From Verrucomicrobiota bacterium (GTDB lineage: Bacteria; Verrucomicrobiota; Verrucomicrobiia; Chthoniobacterales; JAFAMB01), in contig JAFBAP010000016.1 in the NCBI GenBank assembly GCA_019247695.1, positions 1 to 60,076 on the forward strand: 60,076 nucleotides of DNA, read 5' to 3'. How positions within the stretch are numbered: position 1 is the stretch's first letter; every line of letters starts with the position of its first letter. The notes below the pieces were generated by a model. That model made no database searches. It was not told where the DNA came from and saw only the letters and a program-made list of their open reading frames with translations. This document shows positions 51,449-60,076 of this stretch, in pieces. Both the position numbers and the translations under genes were made by a program.

Positions 51449-52978
51449 ATGAGAATTCATCGTGCTCTGGTATCGGTGTACGATAAAGAGGGTATCGTGC
51501 CTTTCGTGCGCCGGCTGCACGAACTTGGCGTTGAGATCGTCTCGACCGGGGGTACGGCGGCGTTGCTGAGAGACGAAGGCATCCCGCACGTTGAAGTCGA
51601 AAAGTACACCGGGTTTCCTGAAATGCTGTCAGGCCGCGTCAAAACGCTGCACCCGAAAGTGCACGGCGGTTTGCTTTACCTGCGCAATAACCCGGACCAC
51701 CGGCGGGAGGTCGAGGCGAATGGGATTCCGCCTATCGACCTGATCCTGGTGAACCTTTACCCGTTCCAGGCGACCGTGGAACGCCCGGGCATCACCCGGG
51801 AAGAGGCCCTCGAAAAAATCGATATCGGCGGCCCGGCAATGCTGCGTAGCGCCGCCAAGAATTATCAGGACGTGACCGTGGTCACCGATCCGCGCGATTA
51901 CGACGTGGTGCTGAAGCAAATGGAGGAGCACGACGGCGCCACGACGTTGAAACTGCGCGAACAGCTCGCCATCAAGGTTTTTCTTACCACCTCCAAGTAT
52001 GACCAGGCCATTTCCGATTACCTCAATCGGGAACAGGAAACAGCCGGGTCGTTCCTCACCTCCGTGCCCCTGGAGAGCCGCTTACGGTACGGTGAAAACC
52101 CCCACCAGAACGCGTCGTTATACGGTCACTTCCAGGATTACTTCCAGAAGTTTCACGGCAAGGATCTCTCGTTCAACAACATCCTGGACATCAACGCCGC
52201 CGCCAACCTGATCGACGAATTCGTGGAACCGTCGGTTGCCATCCTGAAGCACACGAATCCGTGCGGTGTCGGTTCGGACCCGGATTTGCGCGAGGCGTGG
52301 ATGAAGGCATTCGCGACCGACAAACAAGCCCCGTTCGGCGGGATCATCATCGCCAACCGGCCGGTGACGGAACCTTTGGCCAGGGCCATCTCGGAGATCT
52401 TCAGCGAAGTGATTATTGCGCCCGACTTTGAGTCGGAAGCACGGGCCCTGCTGCAGAAGAAAAAAAACCTGCGCCTGATTCGCACGCGGGAGCGTGACGA
52501 GCGGGTCCAATCGCAACCGGACATCCGTTCAGTTCTCGGCGGCCTTCTTGTGCAGGATCGGGACAATGCTAAAGTCCAGGAACCCGAACGCCAGGTGGTG
52601 TCGGCCCGGCCGCCGACCGCAGATGAAATGAAGGCGATGCTTTTTGGCTGGCGCGTGGTGAAGCACGTGAAGTCGAACGCGATCGTGTACGCCGGCAAGG
52701 ATCGCACCCTGGGCATCGGGGCGGGACAAATGAGCAGGGTGGATTCTTCCAAAATCGCCATCTGGAAGGCGAACGAAGCCGGGCTTTCACTCAAAGGCAG
52801 CGCGGTCGCCAGCGATGCTTTTTTCCCGTTTCCGGACAGCCTGATCGCAGCCGCCGAAGCCGGCGCGACCGCCGCGATTCAACCGGGCGGATCGGTTCGC
52901 GACGAAGAGGTGATCCGCGCAGCGAACGATCACGACGTAGCGATGGTGTTCACGGGTATCCGCCACTTCCGGCACTAG
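51449..52978 (+). CDS. purH: Bifunctional AICAR formyltransferase/IMP cyclohydrolase
   Basis: This 509-residue enzyme performs the last two steps of IMP synthesis. The N-terminal IMP cyclohydrolase domain starts with ALVSVYDKEGIVPFVRRL and has GGTAALL and SGRVKTLHPKVHGG. The C-terminal AICAR transformylase domain holds the catalytic KHTNPCG motif. The end GVRDEEVI-type sequence (SVRDEEVIRAANDHDVAMVFTG) and FRH terminus is complete. Full length and motifs leave no doubt. Confidence 0.97.
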   Translation: MRIHRALVSVYDKEGIVPFVRRLHELGVEIVSTGGTAALLRDEGIPHVEVEKYTGFPEMLSGRVKTLHPKVHGGLLYLRNNPDHRREVEANGIPPIDLILVNLYPFQATVERPGITREEALEKIDIGGPAMLRSAAKNYQDVTVVTDPRDYDVVLKQMEEHDGATTLKLREQLAIKVFLTTSKYDQAISDYLNREQETAGSFLTSVPLESRLRYGENPHQNASLYGHFQDYFQKFHGKDLSFNNILDINAAANLIDEFVEPSVAILKHTNPCGVGSDPDLREAWMKAFATDKQAPFGGIIIANRPVTEPLARAISEIFSEVIIAPDFESEARALLQKKKNLRLIRTRERDERVQSQPDIRSVLGGLLVQDRDNAKVQEPERQVVSARPPTADEMKAMLFGWRVVKHVKSNAIVYAGKDRTLGIGAGQMSRVDSSKIAIWKANEAGLSLKGSAVASDAFFPFPDSLIAAAEAGATAAIQPGGSVRDEEVIRAANDHDVAMVFTGIRHFRH

Positions 52979-53340
52979 CGGCACACGGCGGGCACCGCGA
53001 GGAGGGCGGGCACAACGACTGAGTTCACACGGCGAGCCACGGCGACCACGGCGGAAAGAGGGGGAGAGAGTTCGGAGTTCGGGGCTCGGAGCTCGGAGTT
53101 CGGAGGCGTGCCGGGAAGACAGAATCATCCGCAGAACACGCAGAAGGACGCAGAAAAGAGAAACATCCACAGATTACGCAGATTGACACAGATTAAGAGG
53201 ACCTGGCGGCGACTCTGAGGCTGACACTCGCACCCAACCCCCATGCCGCCGCTCCGAACTCCGAACCCCGAACTTCGAACTCCGAACCCCGAACCCCGAA
53301 CTCCGAACTTTACCCGTTACCCGTTACTCGTTCCGCACTC
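52979..53340. repeat. Composite intergenic repeat island R7
   Basis: Order: CACGGCGGGCAC and GCCACGGCGACCACGGCGGAA (52981-53057, shown as two units); TTCGGAGTTCGGGGCTCGG run (53070-53107); CGCAGAACACGCAGAAGGA (53130-53148); CACAGATTACGCAGATTGA (53168-53186) with CACAGATTAAGAGG; a block with GACACTCGCACCCA (53223-53236); a long CCGAACTCC/CCGAACCCC run (53254-53308); ACCCGTTACCCGTTACTCG (53312-53330). The TTCGGAG run pairs with the CCGAACTCC run. The middle is shared with R8. No gene. Confidence 0.85.
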
Positions 53341-54078
53341 ATGATTAAGCTCGGAGTCAACATCGATCACGTCGCAACGTTACGGCAGGCCCGGTACGTA
53401 GGGATGCCGGACGCACCGAACGTTGAGCCGGACGTTCTGGCGGCGGCATCCGCCTGCGAACGGGCCGGCGCGCAGGGAATCACGGTCCACCTGCGTGCGG
53501 ACCGCCGGCATATCCAGGACCGTGATGTTTTCAGGCTGCGTCGCAGTTTGATTACGAAGCTCAACCTGGAGATGGGCAACACGCCCGAGATCCTCGAAAC
53601 GGCTTTGCAGGTGTTACCGGATGACGTGTGCCTCGTGCCGGAACACCGCCAGGAGGTCACGACCGAGGGCGGCCTGGATGTGGCCCGAAACGTCAAGAAC
53701 TTGCGCCGCACGGTCGAACGGTTGCAAGCCGCCGGCATCCGCGTCAGCATGTTCATCGAACCGGCGCCGGAGCAGATCGACGCCTGCGTGGAACTCGGGG
53801 CCGATGCGGTCGAGCTTCACACCGGCCGGTTTGCCAATGTCATGCCCGATTTCCGCGCGGATGAGGTTGCCCGGTTGGAGGCGGCCGCCCGTCACGCGTC
53901 CGAAAAAGGTTTGATTGTGAATGCCGGGCATGGCCTGAATTACGCGAACGTGCACCTGTTACTGGCGATCCCACACTGGAACGAATTCAACATCGGCCAC
54001 TCGATCGTGTCCCGAGCACTTTCTATCGGTCTGGAAGCTGCCGCGCGCGAGATGCTCCAGCTCCTCGCCCGCCCGTGA
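53341..54078 (+). CDS. pdxJ: Pyridoxine 5'-phosphate synthase
   Basis: This 245-residue TIM-barrel enzyme makes pyridoxine 5'-phosphate from 1-deoxyxylulose 5-phosphate and aminoacetone phosphate derivative. Typical motifs: LGVNIDHVATLRQARY at the N-terminus, ITVHLRADRRHI, LNLEMGNT, VELHTG, and INAGHGLNY-like (VNAGHGLNY). Length is normal. Its stop overlaps acpS by four bases (GTGA). Repeat island R7 lies immediately upstream. Confidence 0.97.
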   Translation: MIKLGVNIDHVATLRQARYVGMPDAPNVEPDVLAAASACERAGAQGITVHLRADRRHIQDRDVFRLRRSLITKLNLEMGNTPEILETALQVLPDDVCLVPEHRQEVTTEGGLDVARNVKNLRRTVERLQAAGIRVSMFIEPAPEQIDACVELGADAVELHTGRFANVMPDFRADEVARLEAAARHASEKGLIVNAGHGLNYANVHLLLAIPHWNEFNIGHSIVSRALSIGLEAAAREMLQLLARP

Positions 54079-54458
54079 CCGTGTTCGGTATAGGGATTGA
54101 CGTGGTCGAGAACCACCGGATCGCCGAGGCCATTCAGCGGCATGGGGAACGATTCGTGGAACGAATCTTTCATCCGGGCGAAGCGGAATATTGCCGCTCC
54201 ATGCGCGACCCGCACCCGCACTTCGCGGCGCGTTTTGCAGCCAAGGAAGCGGTCTCGAAAGCCTTTGGAACCGGCTTCGCGGGCCAGGTGACCTGGCGCG
54301 ACATCGAGATCCGCCGCAAAGCCAGCGGTGAACCGTTTGTCGTCCTCCACAACGGCGCAGCGGCGCTCGCCACGCAGCTCGGCGTCCACACGGTGCTGAT
54401 CAGCCTGAGCCATTCGGAAGGGTATGCAGTTGCCAACGCGCTCCTCATGAAGGACTAA
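54075..54458 (+). CDS. acpS: Holo-[acyl-carrier-protein] synthase
   Basis: This 127-residue phosphopantetheinyl transferase activates acyl carrier protein. The magnesium ligand Asp lies in GIGIDVVENHRI and the Glu in RFAAKEAVSKAFGTG. The end holds the SLSHSEGYAVA motif. It starts with GTG overlapping the pdxJ stop by four bases; the pdxJ-acpS pair is common. Motifs and length are all normal. Confidence 0.96.
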   Translation: MTVFGIGIDVVENHRIAEAIQRHGERFVERIFHPGEAEYCRSMRDPHPHFAARFAAKEAVSKAFGTGFAGQVTWRDIEIRRKASGEPFVVLHNGAAALATQLGVHTVLISLSHSEGYAVANALLMKD

Positions 54459-54513
54459 ACCGGCGAACCGGCGGGCGCGCCCCGGCAGCAGCACCTGCAC
54501 CTGCACCTGAACT

Positions 54514-55242
54514 ATGGAGAGTGAGTACAAGGTTAGGCTCGAGGTTTTCGAAGGACCACTGGACCTCCTGCTTTACCTCATCAAAAAAGAGGAGGTCGAC
54601 ATTTACGACGTCTCCATTGAACGGATCACCCGGCAATACCTGGAGTACGTCGACACGTTTCGGATGCTGGACCTCGAGGTGGCCGGCGAGTTCGTGGTCA
54701 TGGCGGCAAACCTGATCTATATCAAGAGCCGAAGCCTGCTCCCGGTTCACCAGCAACCAGCCGAGGAGGATGCCGAAGAGGAAGACCCCCGCTGGGACCT
54801 GATCCGGCAGTTGATAGAATACAAGAAGTTCAAGGACGCCGCCGCGCAACTTCAGCAGCGGGAACTCGATCAGGAAGGACTCATCCCGCGAATCCTGGAA
54901 AAACCCAACCCGGCCGCACCGGATGCCTTGCTCAAGCAGGAGGTAAGCATTTTCGACCTGATCAACGCGTTCCGGAAGGTTCTCAAGCGACTCGAGAGTA
55001 AACGCGAAGATCTGCGGGAGATTTTCGAGGAGAATTTTACGGTTTCCGACAAGATTGAACATATTATGGTCATCACCCGCCGGGAGCAGTCCGTCGCATT
55101 CTCGGACCTCTTCGCTTTTGCGGCGAGCCGGACCGAAATCGCGGTGACGTTTCTGGCGCTCCTTGAATTGATCCGCTTAAAGCAGCTCCGGGTGGTTCAA
55201 CGGGAACCCTTTTCCGAGATCCTCATCGCGCGGATGGGTTGA
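54514..55242 (+). CDS. scpA: Segregation and condensation protein A
   Basis: This 242-residue kleisin partners with SMC and ScpB in chromosome condensation. The N-terminal motif FEGPLDLLLYLIKKEEVDIYDVSI is classic. Further on come MAANLIYIKSRSLLP and the C-terminal winged helix (TFLALLELIRLKQLRVVQREPFSEI). It starts 55 bases after acpS and ends three bases before a possible scpB start. Both genes together are the standard pair. Confidence 0.96.
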   Translation: MESEYKVRLEVFEGPLDLLLYLIKKEEVDIYDVSIERITRQYLEYVDTFRMLDLEVAGEFVVMAANLIYIKSRSLLPVHQQPAEEDAEEEDPRWDLIRQLIEYKKFKDAAAQLQQRELDQEGLIPRILEKPNPAAPDALLKQEVSIFDLINAFRKVLKRLESKREDLREIFEENFTVSDKIEHIMVITRREQSVAFSDLFAFAASRTEIAVTFLALLELIRLKQLRVVQREPFSEILIARMG

Positions 55243-55278
55243 GTCTTGAGTTTTACGGGCGTTACGCGAAATCAGGTT

Positions 55279-55947
55279 ATGATCCCTTTGAAAGCAGTCG
55301 TCGAAGCCCTGCTCTTCAGCGCGCCCCGACCTCTGTCGACCAAAGAGATGCTGCAGGTGTTGAAAGCGGGAGCGGAATATTTGGAGGAAGAAAACCCGCT
55401 TCCCGAGCTGAACCAGATCCAGGAACCGGAGATCAAAGCGATTCTGGCGGGCCTGGCCCGGGAGTACACCGAACTCGGCCGTGCCTTCCAGCTGGTCGAG
55501 CAAGTGGCAGGCTGGCAGCTCACTTCCCGGCCCGAATACCAGGTCTGGGTACGCCAGCTCTTTCCTGAACTCCGCCCCGCGCGCCTGAGCGCGCCGGCTT
55601 TGGAAACCCTGGCGATCATCGCTTACCGGCAGCCGATCACCCGGGCCGATATCGAGGCCATTCGCGGGGTCGCGGTGGATGGTCTGATGCAGAAGCTGCT
55701 GGACGCCGGCCTCGTAAAGATTTCCGGACGGGCCGACATTCCCGGGCGCCCGCTCCTGTATGAGACCACGCAGCATTTCATGGAACATTTCGGCCTCAAA
55801 ACGCTGGAAGAACTTCCGAACGCGACGGAGCTGAGGCAGTTGCCTTTGCCCGTGATGAAGCCGGAGGAGGCTGCCGCCGCATCAAACCCGAACGAGGAAA
55901 CGACGAGTGGAAGAACCGAAGCTGTCGAAAATCCGGCAAGAAATTGA
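55279..55947 (+). CDS. scpB: Segregation and condensation protein B
   Basis: This 222-residue winged-helix protein binds ScpA. The typical N-terminus is PLKAVVEALLFSAPRPLSTKEM and the core motif is ALETLAIIAYRQPITRADIEAIRGV. I prefer the ATG at 55279, which gives that N-terminus; a TTG at 55246, three bases after scpA, would add 11 residues. The C-terminus is an acidic, variable tail. Its last 41 bases overlap pheA in another frame. Confidence 0.94.
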   Translation: MIPLKAVVEALLFSAPRPLSTKEMLQVLKAGAEYLEEENPLPELNQIQEPEIKAILAGLAREYTELGRAFQLVEQVAGWQLTSRPEYQVWVRQLFPELRPARLSAPALETLAIIAYRQPITRADIEAIRGVAVDGLMQKLLDAGLVKISGRADIPGRPLLYETTQHFMEHFGLKTLEELPNATELRQLPLPVMKPEEAAAASNPNEETTSGRTEAVENPARN

Positions 55948-56989
55948 CCGCATCGATACCGAACTGATCCGCCTGCTTAACGAGCGCGCGGATCTGGTGC
56001 ACGAGATCGGGCTCGTAAAGAAGGAAGCCGGCCTCTCGATCTACGCACCCGAACGGGAGGAAAGCCTCCTCCAGGGACTGGTCCGAAAGAGCCGGGGCCG
56101 CCTGCCGAGCCACTCCATCCGTGCGATTTACCGCGAAATCATGTCCGCCTCCCTGGCGCTCGAAAAAGACCTGCTCATCGCGTACCTGGGCCCGGAGGGA
56201 ACGTGGACCCATCAGGCGGCCCGTTCGAAATTCGGGGCGTCGGTACGCTACCTTCCTCAGGCCAACATCGGCGACGTGTTCGACCAGGTCACCCGGCGTC
56301 GCGCCGATTACGGGGTCGTGCCGATCGAGAATTCGGTCGAGGGCGCCGTAAACCATACGCACGACGTGTTTGTGGATTCCGAATTGAAGATCTGCGCCCA
56401 GATCCTGCTGAGAATTGAGAACAACCTGCTTTCAAAATCGCCGACCTCTGAGATTTGCCGGATCTATTCGCACCCGCAGGTTTTTGGTCAATGCCGCAAG
56501 TGGTTGCAAAACAATGCGCATGACGTTGAGCTGATCGAAGTTTCCAGCACCACGCGCGCCGCCGAGATTGCCGCCAAGGAACCAGGCTCGGCCGCCTTGG
56601 CCGGAGCGATGGCGGCGGAACTCTACGACCTGCCGATCGTGGAGCGCTCGATCCAGGACAGTCCTAACAACACCACCCGTTTTCTCGTCATCTCGCACAC
56701 GACGTGCCCGCGAACCGGTAGCGACAAAACCTCACTGATGTTTTGCGTGCAGGACAAGGCAGGCGCGCTCTATTCCGCGCTCGAACCGTTCAACCGCCTT
56801 AAGTTGAGCATGAGCAAGATCGAGAGCCGGCCCTCCAAGCGGAAAAATTGGGAGTACTTCTTTTTCGTCGACGTGGAAGGCCACTGCGAGGACGACGTTG
56901 TCACCACCGCCCTCCAGGAACTGCAGCGCCATTGCACGTTCGTAAAAGTCCTGGGAAGCTACCCGAAAGGGGAAACCGGCAGCGGGTAG
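55907..56989 (+). CDS. pheA: Bifunctional chorismate mutase/prephenate dehydratase
   Basis: This 360-residue P-protein turns chorismate into phenylpyruvate. The chorismate mutase domain occupies residues 1-85 (IRQEIDRIDTELIRLLNERADLVHEIG). Prephenate dehydratase follows (about 90-270: YLGPEGTWTHQAARSKFG, VPIENSVEGAVNHT, and NNTTRFLVI with the key Thr-Arg-Phe). The ACT domain at about 280-350 includes the ESRPSKRKNWEYFFFVD regulatory motif, so phenylalanine feedback is expected. It starts with GTG inside the end of scpB, 41 bases overlapping. Length is normal. Confidence 0.96.
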   Translation: MEEPKLSKIRQEIDRIDTELIRLLNERADLVHEIGLVKKEAGLSIYAPEREESLLQGLVRKSRGRLPSHSIRAIYREIMSASLALEKDLLIAYLGPEGTWTHQAARSKFGASVRYLPQANIGDVFDQVTRRRADYGVVPIENSVEGAVNHTHDVFVDSELKICAQILLRIENNLLSKSPTSEICRIYSHPQVFGQCRKWLQNNAHDVELIEVSSTTRAAEIAAKEPGSAALAGAMAAELYDLPIVERSIQDSPNNTTRFLVISHTTCPRTGSDKTSLMFCVQDKAGALYSALEPFNRLKLSMSKIESRPSKRKNWEYFFFVDVEGHCEDDVVTTALQELQRHCTFVKVLGSYPKGETGSG

Positions 56990-57263
56990 CGGGCGGGGCC
57001 AGCTAAGTTCGGAGCTCGGAGTTCGGAGGCGTCGTAGAGCCCGGTCCAACCTTTCCGCGGAACACGCAGAAGGACGCAGAAAAGAGAACACGTCCACAGA
57101 TTACACAGATTGACACAGATTAAGAGGAGCGGGAGGAGCAGGCGGCAACTCAAAGGTTGACACTCGCACCCGCATCCCCAGGATGCCGCTCCGAACTCCG
57201 AACTCCGAACGCCGAACGGCGAACCCCGAACCCCGAACTCCGAACTCTACTCGACACCCCCCG
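56990..57263. repeat. Composite intergenic repeat island R8
   Basis: TTCGGAGCTCGGAGTTCGG (57007-57025), then GAACACGCAGAAGGACGCAG (57060-57079), CACAGATTACACAGATTG (57095-57112), ACACAGATTAAGAGGA and a block with GACACTCGCACCC (57139-57151), then a CCGAACTCC/CCGAACGCC/CCGAACCCC run (57190-57246). The stretch 57056-57194 matches R7 53129-53256 closely in both order and sequence. The TTCGGAG and CCGAACT runs are inverted partners. It sits between two convergent genes, pheA and the Lrp-type regulator. Confidence 0.85.
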
Positions 57264-57842
57264 TCACATTCCTACATATATCCCCTCATCCGGCCATTCG
57301 GACACAAGATAGCCGTCACGCATGTTCACCAGCGGCAGGTAATTACGCATCATCCGAACCGGCGTCAGCAGGCGCATCGTCGACACCGATTCAATGCAAT
57401 CCGGACCGTGGTTCCTGATGAGGTTGGGAATGAGGTCCTCATGGGTCCGCTGCACGATGTCCACGTCGTTATGGCCGTCCACAAACAGCAGCAGCGCTAC
57501 CTTGCCGTCGATTTCGGCGATGTGGCTTTCGAAGATCCGCTCTGTGAACACTGTGGTCTTCTTGGGTTCCTGGCGGATTTCCTCCACCAGTTGACGATAG
57601 GTGATCCCTACCCGGAACTTAACGATGTACAGTTGACGGGCATTGAACTGCTGCGCGCCCGCCTGCGATAAATCGAGGTGGGTAAAGTAGGACAGCACAC
57701 CTTCCTGCTCCAACCGTTGCCGCTTCCGGCTCACCGTCCGCACGTTCACCCCTGATTTCTCGCCGATGCCATTGTCCGATTCACGCGGATCGCGAATGAG
57801 TTGTCGCACAATGGCCTTCTCTTGCTCATCCAAAACTCTCAT
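57264..57842 (-). CDS. Lrp/AsnC-family transcriptional regulator
   Basis: This 192-residue protein starts with a winged helix (DEQEKAIVRQLIRDPRESDNGIGEKSGVNVRTVSRKRQRLEQEGVLS, helix-turn-helix at about 20-45) and ends with an AsnC-type effector domain. It lies divergent from gltB, sharing a 184-base control region. Lrp-type proteins commonly control glutamate synthase, so regulation of gltB is plausible. The C-terminal 40 residues (after about 150) are extended relative to standard Lrp. Motif evidence is good; the target is inferred. Confidence 0.82.
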   Translation of the reverse strand: MRVLDEQEKAIVRQLIRDPRESDNGIGEKSGVNVRTVSRKRQRLEQEGVLSYFTHLDLSQAGAQQFNARQLYIVKFRVGITYRQLVEEIRQEPKKTTVFTERIFESHIAEIDGKVALLLFVDGHNDVDIVQRTHEDLIPNLIRNHGPDCIESVSTMRLLTPVRMMRNYLPLVNMRDGYLVSEWPDEGIYVGM

Positions 57843-57981
57843 GGCAGTGTCGTCACCAGGGAAGGGGAAGGCGCCGCGGTTGGAGCATTCCTCTCCCGCC
57901 AGGACGCTTCAGGATAGCAGAAGTTTTCCGATCCGCCTTCGAATATCGACAAGAAACGGTCTTTAATGGCGTCTTTTGGTC

Positions 57982-58009
57982 TTGAAATAGGCAATTTAAC
58001 CCATACACT
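57982..58009 (+). promoter_or_regulatory. Candidate sigma-70 promoter of gltB
   Basis: TTGAAA (57982-57987) and TACACT (58004-58009) are separated by 16 bases in a locally AT-rich stretch between the divergent Lrp-type gene and gltB. Transcription would begin about 58016, giving a short leader before the ATG at 58027. No clear operator palindrome was identified by eye. Confidence 0.45.
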
Positions 58010-58026
58010 CTCCGGACCCCGCCTTT

Positions 58027-60076
58027 ATGAACGACGCGATCTTGCAAACGTTGTCAAAAATCCCGGCCTCCCTTTACGAACCGGAAGAGGAACACGATGC
58101 CTGCGGCGTCGGTTTTGTAGCAGCGATCAACGGGCAACGTTCCAACCGCGTGTTGCGCTTGGGGCTAACCTCAGTCTGCAACATGTCCCATCGCGGGGCC
58201 ATCGATGCAGACGCCAAAACCGGTGATGGCTCCGGCGTGCTAACCCAGATTCCGTACAAACTTTTTCGCAAAGAGTTGCAGCGACTGGGCCAGTCGCTTT
58301 ACGACGACGCCGACCTGGCGGTAGGTTTTATCTTCCTGCCGCACGATAATGCGTATGCGCAGGCGCGCGCCAAGGCGATCATCGAGGAAGTCCTGGAACA
58401 GCGGCAACTCTACCTCTTCGGCTGGCGCGAAGTGCCGCTGAATATCTTTGTCCTGGGCGAGAAAGCGCAGCTGACCATGCCGCGCATCGAGCAGGTCCTG
58501 ATCGGGCGCCCGGCAGGAATGGACGATGATGAGTATGAACGCCGTCTCTTTCTGGCCCGCAACGCCATCGAAAAGCGCGCGCAACTCGATCATATCCGGA
58601 ATTTCTACATCGCGTCCTTCTCGAACCGGGTCATCATCTACAAGGGCCTGATGACGTCGCATTCGCTGGAGAAATTTTATCGCGACCTCAGCAACCCGGA
58701 TTACGAAACGGCCATCTGCCTTTACCACGAGCGTTACAGCACGAATACCTTCCCGACGTGGCCGCTGAGCCAGCCGTTTCGCACGCTGGCCCACAACGGC
58801 GAGATTAACACCATTCGCGGTAACCGGAACTGGATGCGGGCCAGGGAAGCTGAATTGCAGGCCGGGTTCTGGGGTCAGGATATCGATCTGCTCAAGCCCA
58901 TCATCCAGGCAGGCGGCTCCGATTCAGCCAGCATTGATAACGCCCTTGAGGTGTTGACCATGTCCGGCCGCGATCTGTTGCACGCGATGACGATGCTGGT
59001 GCCGCCGGCGTGGCGCACGGACGAGACGATGACGCCGGAATTAAAGGCGTTTTATGAATATCACCGCTCTTTCAATGAGCCGTGGGATGGTCCCGCCGGC
59101 CTGGTCTTCAGCAACGGCGTGCTCGCCGCGGCCTGCCTCGACCGCAACGGGCTCCGTCCGGCCAGGTACAAAATCAGCGAGGACGGCATTTTCAGTTTGG
59201 GCTCGGAAGTCGGCTGCACCGAACTGGACGAGGCCAAGGTGATCGAAAAAGGCCGGCTCGCTCCCGGCGAGATGATCGCGGTGGACACCCGGCACGGCAA
59301 ACTCCTACGCGATGCAGAAATCAAGACCCGGCTTTCGACGCAGCGGCCTTACCGGGAATGGGTAAACGAGCACCTGCTGAGGCTGCAGAAGCTCGCGGGC
59401 ACTGCGCTGCCGGAACCGTCCGGTGACCTGGACGTGCTTGGTCTGGCGCAACGGCAAATCAGCTTCGGCTACAGCAGCGAGGAACTCGACATGGTCCTGA
59501 AACCCATGATCAAGGATGGTCAGGAACCGGTCGGATCGATGGGCGACGATACACCCCTGGCGGTGCTCTCGCTTCAGCCGCGTCTGCTCTACACCTATTT
59601 CAAACAGCTTTTCGCGCAGGTAACCAACCCGCCGATCGATCCGCTCCGGGAGAAGCTGGTGATGTCGTTGGCGACCATTCTGGGCTGGCGCCGCAACCTC
59701 CTGGCGGAATCACCGGAACACGCCAAGCTCGTCCACTCGGCGTCGCCGGTGCTGCTTCCGCACGAACTGGACGCGTTGCGCCGGATCCCCGGCCCGGACC
59801 ACCAGGCGCGTACGCTTTCGCTCCTCTGGCCGGTCGCCGAAGGGCCCGAAGGCCTGGAAAAAGCCGTGAGCCGTCTCTGCGCGGAGGCCGAGAAGGCGGT
59901 AGACGATACGATGCGGCTGGTGGTGCTGTCGGACGAAGGCGTGGACCACGAACGGGCGGCTATCCCGATGCTGCTGGCCGTCGGCGCCGTGCACCACCAC
60001 CTGACGCGCGCCGGCAAACGCATGCGCTGCAGCTTGATCGCCGAGACCGACGAAGCGCGCGACGTCCACCAGGTCG
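58027..60076 (+). CDS. gltB: Glutamate synthase large subunit (3' truncated by window)
   Basis: The first 683 residues of a protein normally about 1500 long. The N-terminal glutaminase domain has its catalytic Cys26 in DACGVGF, after a 25-residue propeptide. Other motifs include CNMSHRGAIDADAKTGDGSG, HERYSTNTFPTWPLSQPFR and HNGEINTIRGNRNW. The central domain begins at about residue 440. Together with the small subunit it makes two glutamates from glutamine and 2-oxoglutarate. It is divergent from an Lrp-type regulator, and the rest lies beyond the window. Confidence 0.96.
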   Translation, partial: MNDAILQTLSKIPASLYEPEEEHDACGVGFVAAINGQRSNRVLRLGLTSVCNMSHRGAIDADAKTGDGSGVLTQIPYKLFRKELQRLGQSLYDDADLAVGFIFLPHDNAYAQARAKAIIEEVLEQRQLYLFGWREVPLNIFVLGEKAQLTMPRIEQVLIGRPAGMDDDEYERRLFLARNAIEKRAQLDHIRNFYIASFSNRVIIYKGLMTSHSLEKFYRDLSNPDYETAICLYHERYSTNTFPTWPLSQPFRTLAHNGEINTIRGNRNWMRAREAELQAGFWGQDIDLLKPIIQAGGSDSASIDNALEVLTMSGRDLLHAMTMLVPPAWRTDETMTPELKAFYEYHRSFNEPWDGPAGLVFSNGVLAAACLDRNGLRPARYKISEDGIFSLGSEVGCTELDEAKVIEKGRLAPGEMIAVDTRHGKLLRDAEIKTRLSTQRPYREWVNEHLLRLQKLAGTALPEPSGDLDVLGLAQRQISFGYSSEELDMVLKPMIKDGQEPVGSMGDDTPLAVLSLQPRLLYTYFKQLFAQVTNPPIDPLREKLVMSLATILGWRRNLLAESPEHAKLVHSASPVLLPHELDALRRIPGPDHQARTLSLLWPVAEGPEGLEKAVSRLCAEAEKAVDDTMRLVVLSDEGVDHERAAIPMLLAVGAVHHHLTRAGKRMRCSLIAETDEARDVHQV

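Noticed and set aside
53254-53308. CCGAACTCC/CCGAACCCC runs as a CRISPR array
   Set aside because: Units are 6-9 bases, tandem without unique spacers, and recur in many gaps; no cas genes are present.

Overview
The window is GC-rich chromosomal DNA, very probably from a member of the Verrucomicrobiota (Chthoniobacter/Spartobacteria-like). This is inferred from the gene families, for example the stand-alone OvoA C-terminal-type methyltransferase, and from the intergenic islands of short repeats built from GTGGCAT, CACAGATT, CCGAACT and CACGGCG modules. No 16S gene is present, so the placement is an inference. Protein coding dominates. One tRNA gene, tRNA-Val(UAC), is visible, and there is no CRISPR array or recognisable transposase.

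Layout. (1) 1-8527: the 3' half of a type 2 BREX (Pgl) phage-defence locus: pglY (cut by the window edge), pglZ, brxD and brxHI, with a repeat island between pglZ and brxD. (2) 8612-13030: a sparse accessory stretch with a zinc alcohol dehydrogenase, a small unknown gene, rnhA, a 314-bp nested palindromic MITE/REP-like element, coding-like relics and a HAD-family hydrolase. (3) 13215-19927: a translation/RNA cluster nusA-infB-rbfA-nrnA-truB-ribF, overlapping tail to tail with a secreted peptidoglycan-binding protein, then tRNA-Val. (4) 20674-22761: a nitrogen module with a sigma-54 promoter, an ammonium transporter, a PII protein and a strong terminator. (5) 22865-31120: a siroheme-decarboxylase-like AsnC protein, rlmH, a secreted M1-type peptidase that has lost all its zinc ligands, gatB, a CvpA-like protein and aroC.

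(6) 31695-33683: an M29/NicX-type metal-dependent protein and the OvoA-type methyltransferase, separated by a perfect 18-bp palindrome. (7) 33872-43329: a carbohydrate locus with GH51 arabinofuranosidase, a sugar ABC transporter without its ATPase, GH2 glycosidase, SMP-30 lactonase and an SDR dehydrogenase. (8) 43362-51078: prpC/prpB, a zinc-ribbon/OmpA protein, a MarR regulator, a biuret-hydrolase-like enzyme with a NCS2-like permease, and a second SDR. (9) 51449-60076: biosynthesis and housekeeping: purH; pdxJ-acpS; scpA-scpB-pheA; and an Lrp-family regulator divergent from gltB, which runs off the window.

The BREX system is a known type. The least explained structures are the eight or nine intergenic repeat islands. 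They share modules, and most are large imperfect palindromes. The compact nested palindrome at 11028-11341 and the catalytically dead M1 peptidase are also worth a second look.
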